Origin: Rhizobium mayense
Lineage (GTDB): Bacteria > Pseudomonadota > Alphaproteobacteria > Rhizobiales > Rhizobiaceae
Length of the DNA stretch: 64,000 nucleotides
Assembly (NCBI RefSeq): GCF_030272705.1
Contig: NZ_JARFYM010000002.1
Location: forward strand, 372,001-436,000
Direction of reading: 5' to 3'
The translations under genes were made by a program, and so were the position numbers. A model generated the notes under the pieces. It did no database searches. It was not told the DNA's origin and saw nothing but the letters and a program-made list of their open reading frames with translations. Shown in pieces: positions 35,795 through 42,890 of this stretch; within the stretch, counting starts at the first letter, position 1, and the number at the start of each line of letters is the position of its first letter.

Positions 35795-36614
35795 CGGTAC
35801 CACGCGGCTCATCGCGCATCTCGGCTATCCGACAGGGACGTTCAAGGCGCCACTGATCTACAATCCCTATTTCGAAAAAAATGGCATTGATGCAGTTGTC
35901 GTGCCCATGGGCTGCAAGGCCGAGGATTATCCGTCGTTCCTGAAGCTGGTTTTCCGGCTATCGAATATTCACGGCGCCCTCATCACCATGCCACACAAGA
36001 TCACGACCATGGGCCTGATCGACGAGATATCGACGAACGCTAACGTGGCGGGATCCTGCAACGCGGTCAGGGTCGGCGCGGACGGGCGGCTTATTGGCGA
36101 CATGTTCGATGGAGAAGGTTTCGTCCGCGGGTTGCTTCGCAAGGGACAGAAGGTCTCGGGGACCAACGTGCTGATCGTCGGTGCCGGCGGCGTCGGGTCA
36201 GCGATCGCCGCATCTCTTGCAGCAGCGGGCGCCCGGCGGATAGCGCTCCATGACGGCAACAACGCCGCATTGGTCGGCCTTCACAGGCGATTGAACACCT
36301 ACTATCCGGACATAGAGGTAGCAGCCGGCTCCCCTGACCCCGCGGGTTTCGACGTCGTTGTCAATGCGACACCGCTCGGCATGCAGAACGGCGATCCCCT
36401 GCCGATCGACGTTTCGCGCCTGTCTCCTAACACCTTTGTGGGCGAGGTCGTTATGAAAGCGGAGATCACGCCGCTTCTTGCCGCTGCTCGCGCCAGGGGA
36501 TGCGCCTACCAGGTCGGCACCGACATGCTGTTTGAGCAAATCCCCGCATATCTCGAATTCTTCGGATTCCCGTCGACAACCGCAGAAGAATTGAGGGCCG
36601 TCGCGAAATTATGA
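35784..36614 (+). CDS. Shikimate/quinate dehydrogenase-like protein (AroE family)
   Basis: A 276-residue AroE-fold dehydrogenase. Lys72 (TMPHKITTM), Asn93 and Asp109 (DMFDGEGF) match the catalytic and substrate residues. GAGGVGSA (133-140) binds the cofactor, and Asp157 after the second strand (ALHDGNN) favours NAD+ over NADP+, as in catabolic quinate/shikimate dehydrogenases. The usual SxS motif near the N-terminus is not obvious. ATG 35784 follows GGAG. With AroQ and QuiC it completes a route from quinate or shikimate to protocatechuate. Confidence 0.88.
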   Translation: MMISGTTRLIAHLGYPTGTFKAPLIYNPYFEKNGIDAVVVPMGCKAEDYPSFLKLVFRLSNIHGALITMPHKITTMGLIDEISTNANVAGSCNAVRVGADGRLIGDMFDGEGFVRGLLRKGQKVSGTNVLIVGAGGVGSAIAASLAAAGARRIALHDGNNAALVGLHRRLNTYYPDIEVAAGSPDPAGFDVVVNATPLGMQNGDPLPIDVSRLSPNTFVGEVVMKAEITPLLAAARARGCAYQVGTDMLFEQIPAYLEFFGFPSTTAEELRAVAKL

Positions 36615-36676
36615 GGCATTTTTTATGAACGCATTCGTGCGACAAGCCTCATCCGACGCCAGTACCCCAGAAACGT

Positions 36677-37645
36677 CTAGGCTTCGACGGCGCTTTCCGC
36701 GATGTCAATGTGATCGCTGCGGCCGCTTCGCCTGATTGCCTGCGGCGGCTGTCCGAACGCGCGTAGGAAGGCGCGGCGCATTCGATCACGATCTTCAAAA
36801 CCCGTCTGGCGCGCAATGACGTCTATCGGATGGCGACTCTGCTCCATCATCAGCCGGGCTGCTTCGACACGCAGGCGCTCGACGACCCTGGCGGGTGGCT
36901 GCCCGGTCTCTGCCTGGAACGCACGGCTGAACTGGCGCGGACTGAGGTTGGCGACCTTTGCCAGTTGGGTAACGGAAAGCTCGGTTTGAAGATTGCGACG
37001 CGCGTAGGCTAGGGTGCGCTGAATCCGGTCAGACTTAGGAACGATATCCAGCAACTCCGAAAACTGCGACTGCCCTCCAGGACGTCGGTGATAGACGACC
37101 ATCTTGCGTGCGACGGAACGCGCTATCTCGGTACCGAAATCCTGCTCCACCAGCGCGATCGCCAGATCGATCGCCGCACTCGCACCCGCCGAGGTCCAAA
37201 TCGAGCCGTCATTGATGAAAATTCGATCCTCCTCCACTTTGACCTTCGGATAGCGAGAGGCAAGTTCGCGCGCATAGAACCAATGCGTGGTGGCCCGCTT
37301 GCCGTCGAGCAAGCCGGCTTCGGCAAGGACAAAGGCGCCGGTGCAGGCGGAAACCACGCGACGGTGGCGGTCCGGAGCGTCCCGTAAGCCTTGGATCAAC
37401 TCTACCGGCGGCGGGACGATAATCAGGCTTCCGGCTACCATGAGCGTATCGAAGCTGCACTGCCCAAGTTCCACAGTGTCGATCCCCACGCCGATGGAGC
37501 TTGGCACGAGCCCTCCGGCGACCGACACAGGGATCACCTCATAGGCCGGTTCTGGCGTGGCGCGGTTGGCAAATTCAAATGCCGACAATGCCCCCAGGGA
37601 AAGCAGATGGAAGCTCGGATAGACCAGGAAACCGATGCTCTGCAT
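36677..37645 (-). CDS. GlxA-type AraC family regulator (DJ-1/PfpI-like domain plus helix-turn-helix)
   Basis: A 322-residue regulator. Residues 1-165 form a DJ-1/PfpI-like amidotransferase fold (ACTGAFVLAEAGLLDG contains the elbow cysteine), and about 215-310 an AraC double helix-turn-helix (TQLAKVANLSPRQFSRAF, IDVIARQTGFEDRDRMRRAF). The longer frame begins with TTG 37660; I prefer ATG 37645. It faces a small membrane peptide, ohr and an epoxide hydrolase gene, and a repeated TGACATT motif suggests it controls them. Confidence 0.9.
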   Translation of the reverse strand: MQSIGFLVYPSFHLLSLGALSAFEFANRATPEPAYEVIPVSVAGGLVPSSIGVGIDTVELGQCSFDTLMVAGSLIIVPPPVELIQGLRDAPDRHRRVVSACTGAFVLAEAGLLDGKRATTHWFYARELASRYPKVKVEEDRIFINDGSIWTSAGASAAIDLAIALVEQDFGTEIARSVARKMVVYHRRPGGQSQFSELLDIVPKSDRIQRTLAYARRNLQTELSVTQLAKVANLSPRQFSRAFQAETGQPPARVVERLRVEAARLMMEQSRHPIDVIARQTGFEDRDRMRRAFLRAFGQPPQAIRRSGRSDHIDIAESAVEA

Positions 37646-37681
37646 GGCGCTCACCAGCAATGTTCCGGAACGTCCTATCTA

Positions 37682-37695
37682 TGACATTGGTGTCA
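37682..37695. promoter_or_regulatory. Candidate AraC-family site TGACATTGGTGTCA
   Basis: An inverted repeat TGACA-N4-TGTCA 37 bases upstream of the regulator start. A close copy, TGACATTTGTGCCA (12 of 14 identical), lies upstream of ohr at 38017-38030. Pairing of the two near a regulator gene makes them operator candidates. Confidence 0.5.
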
Positions 37696-37834
37696 CAAAA
37701 TCACAATCCACACGCCTTTGCGGGGCGTTCTACACTTCGATACACTTCGGGCAATTCTCCATATATCTCAGATACATTAGGCCCATAAAACCTCCCTGTC
37801 GTCGCGAACGGAGCGCAACCACAGGAAGGTAAAC

Positions 37835-37969
37835 ATGACTAAGATCGCACAGGCTTACCTACAGAAAAGCGGCGCAGGCCACCTCGTCGCCCTGACGATG
37901 GGCGCCATCATGCTCGCTCTGGCCGCGTATTCCCAAATGGCAAGCGCCGCCGACGTCATCTCAGACTGA
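37835..37969 (+). CDS. 44-residue membrane peptide
   Basis: Small gene between the AraC-type regulator and ohr. ATG 37835 is preceded by an AGGAAGG ribosome site 5 bases upstream. The product starts MTKIAQAYLQKSG, has one hydrophobic segment (HLVALTMGAIMLALAAYS) and ends ASAADVISD. The tail also looks like a signal peptidase site, so it may be processed. I do not recognise the family. It is probably under the same control as ohr. Confidence 0.6.
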   Translation: MTKIAQAYLQKSGAGHLVALTMGAIMLALAAYSQMASAADVISD

Positions 37970-38016
37970 TGCGCCCGGGTGGCGATCATCCGCAATGTCT
38001 CAAAACGCCGTTTATG

Positions 38017-38030
38017 TGACATTTGTGCCA
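38017..38030. promoter_or_regulatory. Candidate AraC-family site TGACATTTGTGCCA
   Basis: Second copy of the motif seen at 37682-37695, 86 bases before the ohr start codon. It differs at two positions. It would place the regulator near a promoter for ohr and the epoxide hydrolase. Confidence 0.5.
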
Positions 38031-38115
38031 TGAGGCGGCGCGCCCACATTTGTTTCGCGGACGTGCAGATCATTCCGATCGAAACCGCGCGTCGCAAGAA
38101 GAAAGGATCGAAACC

Positions 38116-38529
38116 ATGACCACGAAGATACTCTACACAGCCCATGTCCATACTGTCGGTGGCCGTGAAGGCGCGGCACACAGTTCCGACGGACAGCTTG
38201 AAATCAAACTCGCTACGCCCGGCTCCAAGCGTCCTGGAACCAATCCGGAGCAATTGTTCGCCGCCGGCTGGTCCGCCTGCTTCGAGGGCGCCCTTACTCG
38301 GGCGGCGAGCGAAGTCGGCATCGCGCTGCCTGCCGAGACGGCCGTCGACGCTGAAGTCGATCTCAAACTTGACGAAGTCGACGGCTTCTCGATCAGCGCC
38401 CGGCTCGCCGTGAGCATACCCGGGATCGAACGGGATGTGGCGCAGTCCCTCATCGATCGCGCCCACGCGATCTGCCCCTATTCGAAGATGGTCCGCGGCG
38501 GCATCGAAGCCGCAGTTGCCTTGGCCTAA
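38116..38529 (+). CDS. Organic hydroperoxide resistance protein (Ohr/OsmC family)
   Basis: A 137-residue thiol peroxidase reducing organic hydroperoxides. Both redox cysteines are present, Cys55 (SACFEGAL) and Cys120 (CPYSKMVRGG), with the GTNPEQLFAAGW block. The AAAGGA site precedes ATG 38116. The usual neighbour OhrR (MarR type) is absent; a GlxA-type AraC regulator lies upstream instead. It is followed 13 bases later by an exported epoxide hydrolase. Confidence 0.93.
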   Translation: MTTKILYTAHVHTVGGREGAAHSSDGQLEIKLATPGSKRPGTNPEQLFAAGWSACFEGALTRAASEVGIALPAETAVDAEVDLKLDEVDGFSISARLAVSIPGIERDVAQSLIDRAHAICPYSKMVRGGIEAAVALA

Positions 38530-38542
38530 CAGGAGACGTGAC

Positions 38543-39835
38543 ATGTCAATCATCGATAGCAAACTCGACCGCCGCAATTTCCTCGCCACATCAGCGGTTG
38601 GCGCCGCCGTCGCGCTCAGCGCTCCGCTCATCGCCAAGGCTCAGGCCATCGGCAACGTCAGCGATGCGCGGATACGGCCCTTCAGCTTCCATGCTTCGAA
38701 CGAAGCGCTTGCCGACCTGCGCGCACGCATCCGCGCGACGAGATGGCCCGAGCGCGAGACCGTAGGGGACGCCACGCAGGGCGTGAATCTCGCCACTATG
38801 CGCAAGCTCGCGGATCATTGGGCGAACCATCACGACTGGCGGAAAGCCGAGAAAACCCTGAATTCCTATCCGAACTTCGTCACGGAGATCGATGGCCTCG
38901 ACATTCACTTCATTCATGTGAAGTCGAAATACCCGAATGCATTGCCGATCATCATCACGCACGGCTGGCCGGGTTCGATCATCGAGCAGCTGAAGGTCAT
39001 CGGCCCGCTGACCGATCCGGTCGCCTATGGCGGCACCGAAGCAGATGCGTTCGATGTCGTCATCCCCTCGCTTCCCGGCTATGGCTTCTCCGGCAAACCG
39101 ACCGCAACCGGATGGGATCCCCAACACATCGCCCGGGCATGGGTCGAGTTGATGGAGCGTCTCGGCTACAAGAAGTATGCCGCCCAAGGCGGTGACTGGG
39201 GAAATGCGGTGACCGAGCAGATGGCGCTTCTCAAGCCGGCCGGGCTGATCGGCGTCCATACCAACATGCCTGCAACGATTCCGGACGAGATCGCGAAGCT
39301 CCTGCCCGACGGTCCAGAACCGGCAGGTCTGAGCGACGACGAGCGCTATGCCTGGGGCCAGCTCGCTTTCTTCTACAAGCACGGGCTGGGCTATGCGCAG
39401 GAGATGGCGAATCGACCGCAGACGCTTTACGCACTTGCCGATTCCCCGATCGGATTGGCGGCCTGGATGCTCGATCATGACGACCGCAGTCGCGATCTGA
39501 TCACGCGGATCTTCGACGGCGCTAACGAGGGTCTATCGCGCGATGATATCCTCGACAACATCACGCTCTACTGGCTGACCAATACGGCGGTTTCGTCGGC
39601 GCGGCTCTACTGGGAGAGCAAGCTCGCCTTCTTCCAGCCGAAGGGCATTGAAATCCCGATGGGTGTCAGTGCGTTTCCGGACGAGATTTACACCGCGCCC
39701 GAAAGCTGGACCCGCAAGGCATATCCCAAGCTCGTTCACTACAGCCGACTGCCCAAGGGCGGGCATTTCGCCGCCTGGGAGCAGCCACAGTTCCTGACGG
39801 AAGAACTGCGCGCAACCTTCCATACGTTGCGTTAA
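38543..39835 (+). CDS. Epoxide hydrolase family protein with a twin-arginine signal
   Basis: A 430-residue alpha/beta hydrolase with the epoxide hydrolase N-terminal domain (IRPFSFHASNEALADLRARI). The twin-arginine leader DRRNFLATSAVG at 8-20 predicts folded export to the periplasm. HGWPGS is the oxyanion motif, Asp in QGGDWGN is the nucleophile and GGHFAAWEQP gives the histidine. AGGAG lies 8 bases before ATG. It is likely co-transcribed with ohr, which suggests a role against lipid or xenobiotic peroxides and epoxides. Confidence 0.92.
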   Translation: MSIIDSKLDRRNFLATSAVGAAVALSAPLIAKAQAIGNVSDARIRPFSFHASNEALADLRARIRATRWPERETVGDATQGVNLATMRKLADHWANHHDWRKAEKTLNSYPNFVTEIDGLDIHFIHVKSKYPNALPIIITHGWPGSIIEQLKVIGPLTDPVAYGGTEADAFDVVIPSLPGYGFSGKPTATGWDPQHIARAWVELMERLGYKKYAAQGGDWGNAVTEQMALLKPAGLIGVHTNMPATIPDEIAKLLPDGPEPAGLSDDERYAWGQLAFFYKHGLGYAQEMANRPQTLYALADSPIGLAAWMLDHDDRSRDLITRIFDGANEGLSRDDILDNITLYWLTNTAVSSARLYWESKLAFFQPKGIEIPMGVSAFPDEIYTAPESWTRKAYPKLVHYSRLPKGGHFAAWEQPQFLTEELRATFHTLR

Positions 39836-39858
39836 CCTTTGCGCATTGAGGCACCGGC

Positions 39859-40074
39859 ATGGCACTGACGATCACCACAATCCTCGTCGCTTTTGCCGGT
39901 GTCCTTCTTATCTGCTCATGGAAAGGGCATTCAGCGGCAGTTCTCGACCCGAAAACCGGCACCGGCTTTCGGGTCGATGCGCAGAGTCAAGAAGTTGGAG
40001 CGTCCGTTGTCCATCCCATGCGGACGCACGGCGCATTTAGCTCCAGCCAGCGTAGAATACCCCTGCCAGGATGA
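39859..40074 (+). CDS. Possible small membrane protein disrupted by a palindromic repeat
   Basis: A 71-codon frame with GAGGC 7 bases before ATG. The first 22 residues (TITTILVAFAGVLLICSW) look like one membrane helix, but the rest is coded by a palindrome and by the reverse strand of uppP. The N-terminal part may be a real small protein with a replaced C-terminus, or chance. Confidence 0.3.
   Translation: MALTITTILVAFAGVLLICSWKGHSAAVLDPKTGTGFRVDAQSQEVGASVVHPMRTHGAFSSSQRRIPLPG
39944..39977. repeat. 34-base palindromic intergenic element
   Basis: TCGACCCGAAA and its exact complement TTTCGGGTCGA flank an inner CCGGCACCGG. It lies between the converging epoxide hydrolase and uppP genes, where it could act as a two-way terminator. 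Related palindromes are, from memory, common between genes in rhizobia. Confidence 0.7.
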
Positions 40075-40909
40075 CGATGCCCAACACGCCGCGATAGATG
40101 ACGAATGGCCAGGTGGAGAAACGCTCCAGAAAGCGCATGAGACCCCAGATCGTCACGAAGGAGGAGATGCTTCCCACGATCAGCCCGACGGCCAGAATCG
40201 ACCAGCCTTCGAGCGACAGATGCGCGCGATAGAGCTCGAACAATTCCTTCAAGCCCGCCAGCGTGATGGCCGGAATGCCAAGCAGGAACGAGAACCGGGC
40301 CGCCTCGTCCCGTTTGAAGCCGAGAAACAGGGCAGCGGTCAGTGTCGATCCCGATCTCGAAACACCGGGGAAAAGTGCCCCGACCTGCGCCACGCCGACG
40401 ATCAGGGCGTCAAGGATGCTCATCTTCTCCATATCCCGTCGATGCCTGCTGTAGAGCTCGGCGAGCGCAAGCAGGCCAGCCATGACGATGCAGGAAACGC
40501 CGATGACCCACAGGCTCCGCAATGGCGAGCCGCACGTGTTCAGCTTGGAGGACAGCAACACGCCTCCGATCACGATCGGCACCGTAGCAAGGACGATACC
40601 GAAGGCGAGCCGCAGGGCCGGCGAAGACCAATATCCCTTCCTTAGCGCGACGATTGATTCAGACGCCACGTATCGGACGTCGCTCCAAAAGTAGGATACG
40701 ATGGCGGCTAGGGCAGCCAGCTGCATCGTCGCCGAGAACGCCGATCCCGGGTCCTGCCAGCCAAGAAGCGCCGGAACGAGCCGCATATGCGCGGTCGATG
40801 ATATGGGCAGCAGCTCAGTCAATCCCTGAACGACTCCCAAGGCCGCCGTTCTCGTATATCCAAGGGCAACGAAGCCCGTATCCAAACCTTGCGTACAAAC
40901 GTCAGCCAC
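40037..40909 (-). CDS. uppP: Undecaprenyl-diphosphatase (UppP/BacA)
   Basis: A 290-residue membrane phosphatase that recycles the undecaprenyl carrier for cell wall synthesis. It has both active-site blocks, GLTELLPISSTAH and PGVSRSGST, and about eight membrane spans. The start is GTG 40909, giving about 18 extra residues before the usual N-terminus; a closer standard start is not evident. The gene stands alone in the minus direction and may be an additional paralogue rather than the housekeeping copy. Confidence 0.93.
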   Translation of the reverse strand: MADVCTQGLDTGFVALGYTRTAALGVVQGLTELLPISSTAHMRLVPALLGWQDPGSAFSATMQLAALAAIVSYFWSDVRYVASESIVALRKGYWSSPALRLAFGIVLATVPIVIGGVLLSSKLNTCGSPLRSLWVIGVSCIVMAGLLALAELYSRHRRDMEKMSILDALIVGVAQVGALFPGVSRSGSTLTAALFLGFKRDEAARFSFLLGIPAITLAGLKELFELYRAHLSLEGWSILAVGLIVGSISSFVTIWGLMRFLERFSTWPFVIYRGVLGIVILAGVFYAGWS

Positions 40910-41118
40910 GTCTCAGCACCTCCGTTTCGACTGGTATCGCCGCCCCAATCTGTTTGATTGTCGGCGCGGCTTCCCCTGTGCTTGCAGATCAAGCTGAAAT
41001 GTACCTTAAGAAATGGAGGCAAAGCTCATTTGACGCCGATGGCATCGGCAGAAAAAATGGCGATATCGCCGATCACACAAGGGATGCGATATATCTCCAC
41101 CCAGACAGGGCAGGATAG
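40894..41118 (+). pseudogene. Possible truncated small secreted protein
   Basis: A plus-strand frame reads like a signal peptide (STGIAAPICLIVGAASPVLA) followed by DQAEMYLKKWRQSSFDADG and a stop at 41118. It has no ATG or GTG where one is needed; only TTG 40954 lies in the signal part. The 5' end overlaps the start of uppP. It may be a gene that lost its start when the uppP side was rearranged. Confidence 0.3.
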
Positions 41119-41202
41119 AGAGGGGTCGCGCAAAGTTTGGGTTGACCGTTTTCGATGGCGAGGCGAAACTTGCGGCCGGCAGCAAGACAGGAGAAAAATG
41201 CG

Positions 41203-41508
41203 ATGGATGAACCAGATCGCTGGCGACACATGGCAAGCGCACCGAAAGACGGCAGTCGGATCCTGGTCACGATCCGCGCGTCCGAACAAGGGCCGGCGGA
41301 AGTTGACCTTGCCTATTGGTCGAATGGCGACCAGTTCAGCGCAGAAGGCTGGCGCGCCTCCGATTCCTCGCCCGGGCACATCATCGAATATGCCGAGCCG
41401 GAATTGAAGTGCTGGATGCCCATGCCCTCCGCCAATCTCAATCGCACCTCAATGCCCTCACCTTGGGAAGGCGACGACGCCCAGCAGCTCGACGGGTCAG
41501 GGATTTAA
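41203..41508 (+). CDS. Conserved small hypothetical protein, 101 residues
   Basis: Starts MDEPDRWRHMASAPKDGSRI, a pattern (IASAPKDG) seen in many small proteins of phage and alphaproteobacterial genomes whose function is unknown. A GGAG site lies 9 bases before ATG 41203. It ends EGDDAQQLDGSGI. No signal peptide or membrane segment. No operon partner. Confidence 0.6.
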   Translation: MDEPDRWRHMASAPKDGSRILVTIRASEQGPAEVDLAYWSNGDQFSAEGWRASDSSPGHIIEYAEPELKCWMPMPSANLNRTSMPSPWEGDDAQQLDGSGI

Positions 41509-42053
41509 GAACCCGCTCCGCCATGTGGCGATGATTCGGTACACGGCGGTGGCAAAATCTGGTTGAGCTATCCACAACCATCCTTTGATAATTAGCCGAT
41601 CCCTGTGCGAATGGCACAAGGCACTTTTGTGTATCACGAAAAGCCGTCGCTTGAACTCATGCAGTCTGCTTAACCCGGGCCGGTTTCAGACGCTGGCGCG
41701 TCAGCCCTGCCAAGCAAGAATTCGGCAGCTTTTTGAGAATTGTTGATCGTTACATATTTGCCGACCCTTCGGGTCTCAATGGTTATCGGGTTGTTCCATG
41801 ATTGCTTCGTCATCTGTATCCTCCCCGCCATCAATCTAGGCAGAAGCTTCCATGTTCCGGCCGGCCGGAGGAATGCCGAATTGGAATTAAGCCTTTGCTT
41901 GAGTGGTCGCGGCCTCGATCAACGCACCTCTGCCGCGTGCAGCCGCTTCTTCGATCTTAATAGTTCAGACAGTTGTTGCCTTTACAATTCCGTAAGGTGA
42001 CGGAATGAACGTCAGAATATATTGCTGAAAGTGACGCGCATTTGTGAGGCACA
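41509..42053. other. Intergenic region holding a DUF982 remnant
   Basis: Apart from the truncated DUF982 gene at 41670-41813 (minus), I see no gene in these 545 bases. An open plus frame at 41740-42000 is antisense to the remnant and not protein-like. The last 60 bases, AT-rich, should contain the promoter of the creatininase-like gene. Confidence 0.5.
41670..41813 (-). pseudogene. Truncated DUF982 family protein, 47 codons
   Basis: A minus-strand frame starts at ATG 41813 behind a very good GGGGAGG ribosome site. It encodes WNNPITIETRRVGKYVTI and SQKAAEFLLGR, the first half of the DUF982 domain common in rhizobia. It then stops at 41670, about half the usual 80-90 residues, without the AF-x-AA C-terminal helix. 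It is either a decayed copy or a short variant. Confidence 0.6.
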
Positions 42054-42890
42054 ATGATCGCTCGGCACAGTTTTAGCTTCATCGGGAGCGTCGTCGCAAT
42101 TTCGTCTGCGTTCTGGCTCTTCTCAACCAGCCCTTCGAATGCATCGGTCCTGCTCGAAGATCAAACCTGGACAGAGCTGCGCGATCTTATCAAATCCGGA
42201 ACGGCGACAATCATCGTGCCAATCGGCGGCACCGAGCAAAATGGCCCGGCCATGGCGCTAGGCAAACACAACGCGCGGGCAAAGTATCTGGCTGAACGGA
42301 TAGCCGAGCGGCTTGGAAACGCCCTGGTTGCCCCTGTGATCTCCTATGTTCCTGAAGGTTCGATCGACCCGCCGACCGCCCATATGAAATTTCCCGGCAC
42401 CATCACGATCAGCGACAAGACCTTTGAAGAGCTCCTCGAATCCGCATCGCGCAGTTTCAAACTGCACGGATTCACGACTATCGTTCTCATAGGCGACCAC
42501 GGGAGTTACCAGGGCGACGAGCGTGTCGTTGCCGATCGCCTCAATCGAGAATGGAGCAAAACGCCGGTCCGCGTATTCGCGGCCACCGAATACTATGAGA
42601 TCACAGAGCGCGCCTATGTCGAGAAGTTGTTGTCGTCCGGCGCAAAGCGCAGCGAAATTGGAACGCATGCCGGGTTGGCCGATACATCGCTCACGCTCGC
42701 TATCGATCCGTCGATGGTGCGCATGGATCGGATTCTGGCGACCCCGAAGCTGGGCGCGGCGGACGGCGTCTACGGTGGTGATCCGACGCGCTCGTCTGCC
42801 GAGCTTGGCAGGCTCGGCGTAGACCTGATCGTGCAAGGGACGACCGAAGCGATCCGCAAGTTCGTCGCAACTCGGCGGACATTGCAATGA
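42054..42890 (+). CDS. Exported creatininase-family protein
   Basis: A 278-residue protein with an N-terminal signal peptide (about 1-30, ending SNASV), unusual because most creatininase-family amidohydrolases are cytoplasmic. The fold motifs are present: IVPIGGTEQNGPAMALGKHN, GDHGSYQGDE and GTHAGLADTS. The metal-binding pattern is modified from the usual EQHGPHLP. GAGG precedes the ATG. It overlaps the beta-propeller gene downstream by 4 bases, so they work together in the periplasm. Substrate unknown. Confidence 0.85.
   Translation: MIARHSFSFIGSVVAISSAFWLFSTSPSNASVLLEDQTWTELRDLIKSGTATIIVPIGGTEQNGPAMALGKHNARAKYLAERIAERLGNALVAPVISYVPEGSIDPPTAHMKFPGTITISDKTFEELLESASRSFKLHGFTTIVLIGDHGSYQGDERVVADRLNREWSKTPVRVFAATEYYEITERAYVEKLLSSGAKRSEIGTHAGLADTSLTLAIDPSMVRMDRILATPKLGAADGVYGGDPTRSSAELGRLGVDLIVQGTTEAIRKFVATRRTLQ

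Noticed and set aside
41740..42000. 86-codon plus frame in the gap before the creatininase-like gene
   Set aside because: Antisense to the DUF982 remnant, cysteine- and serine-rich random-looking sequence, no ribosome site.
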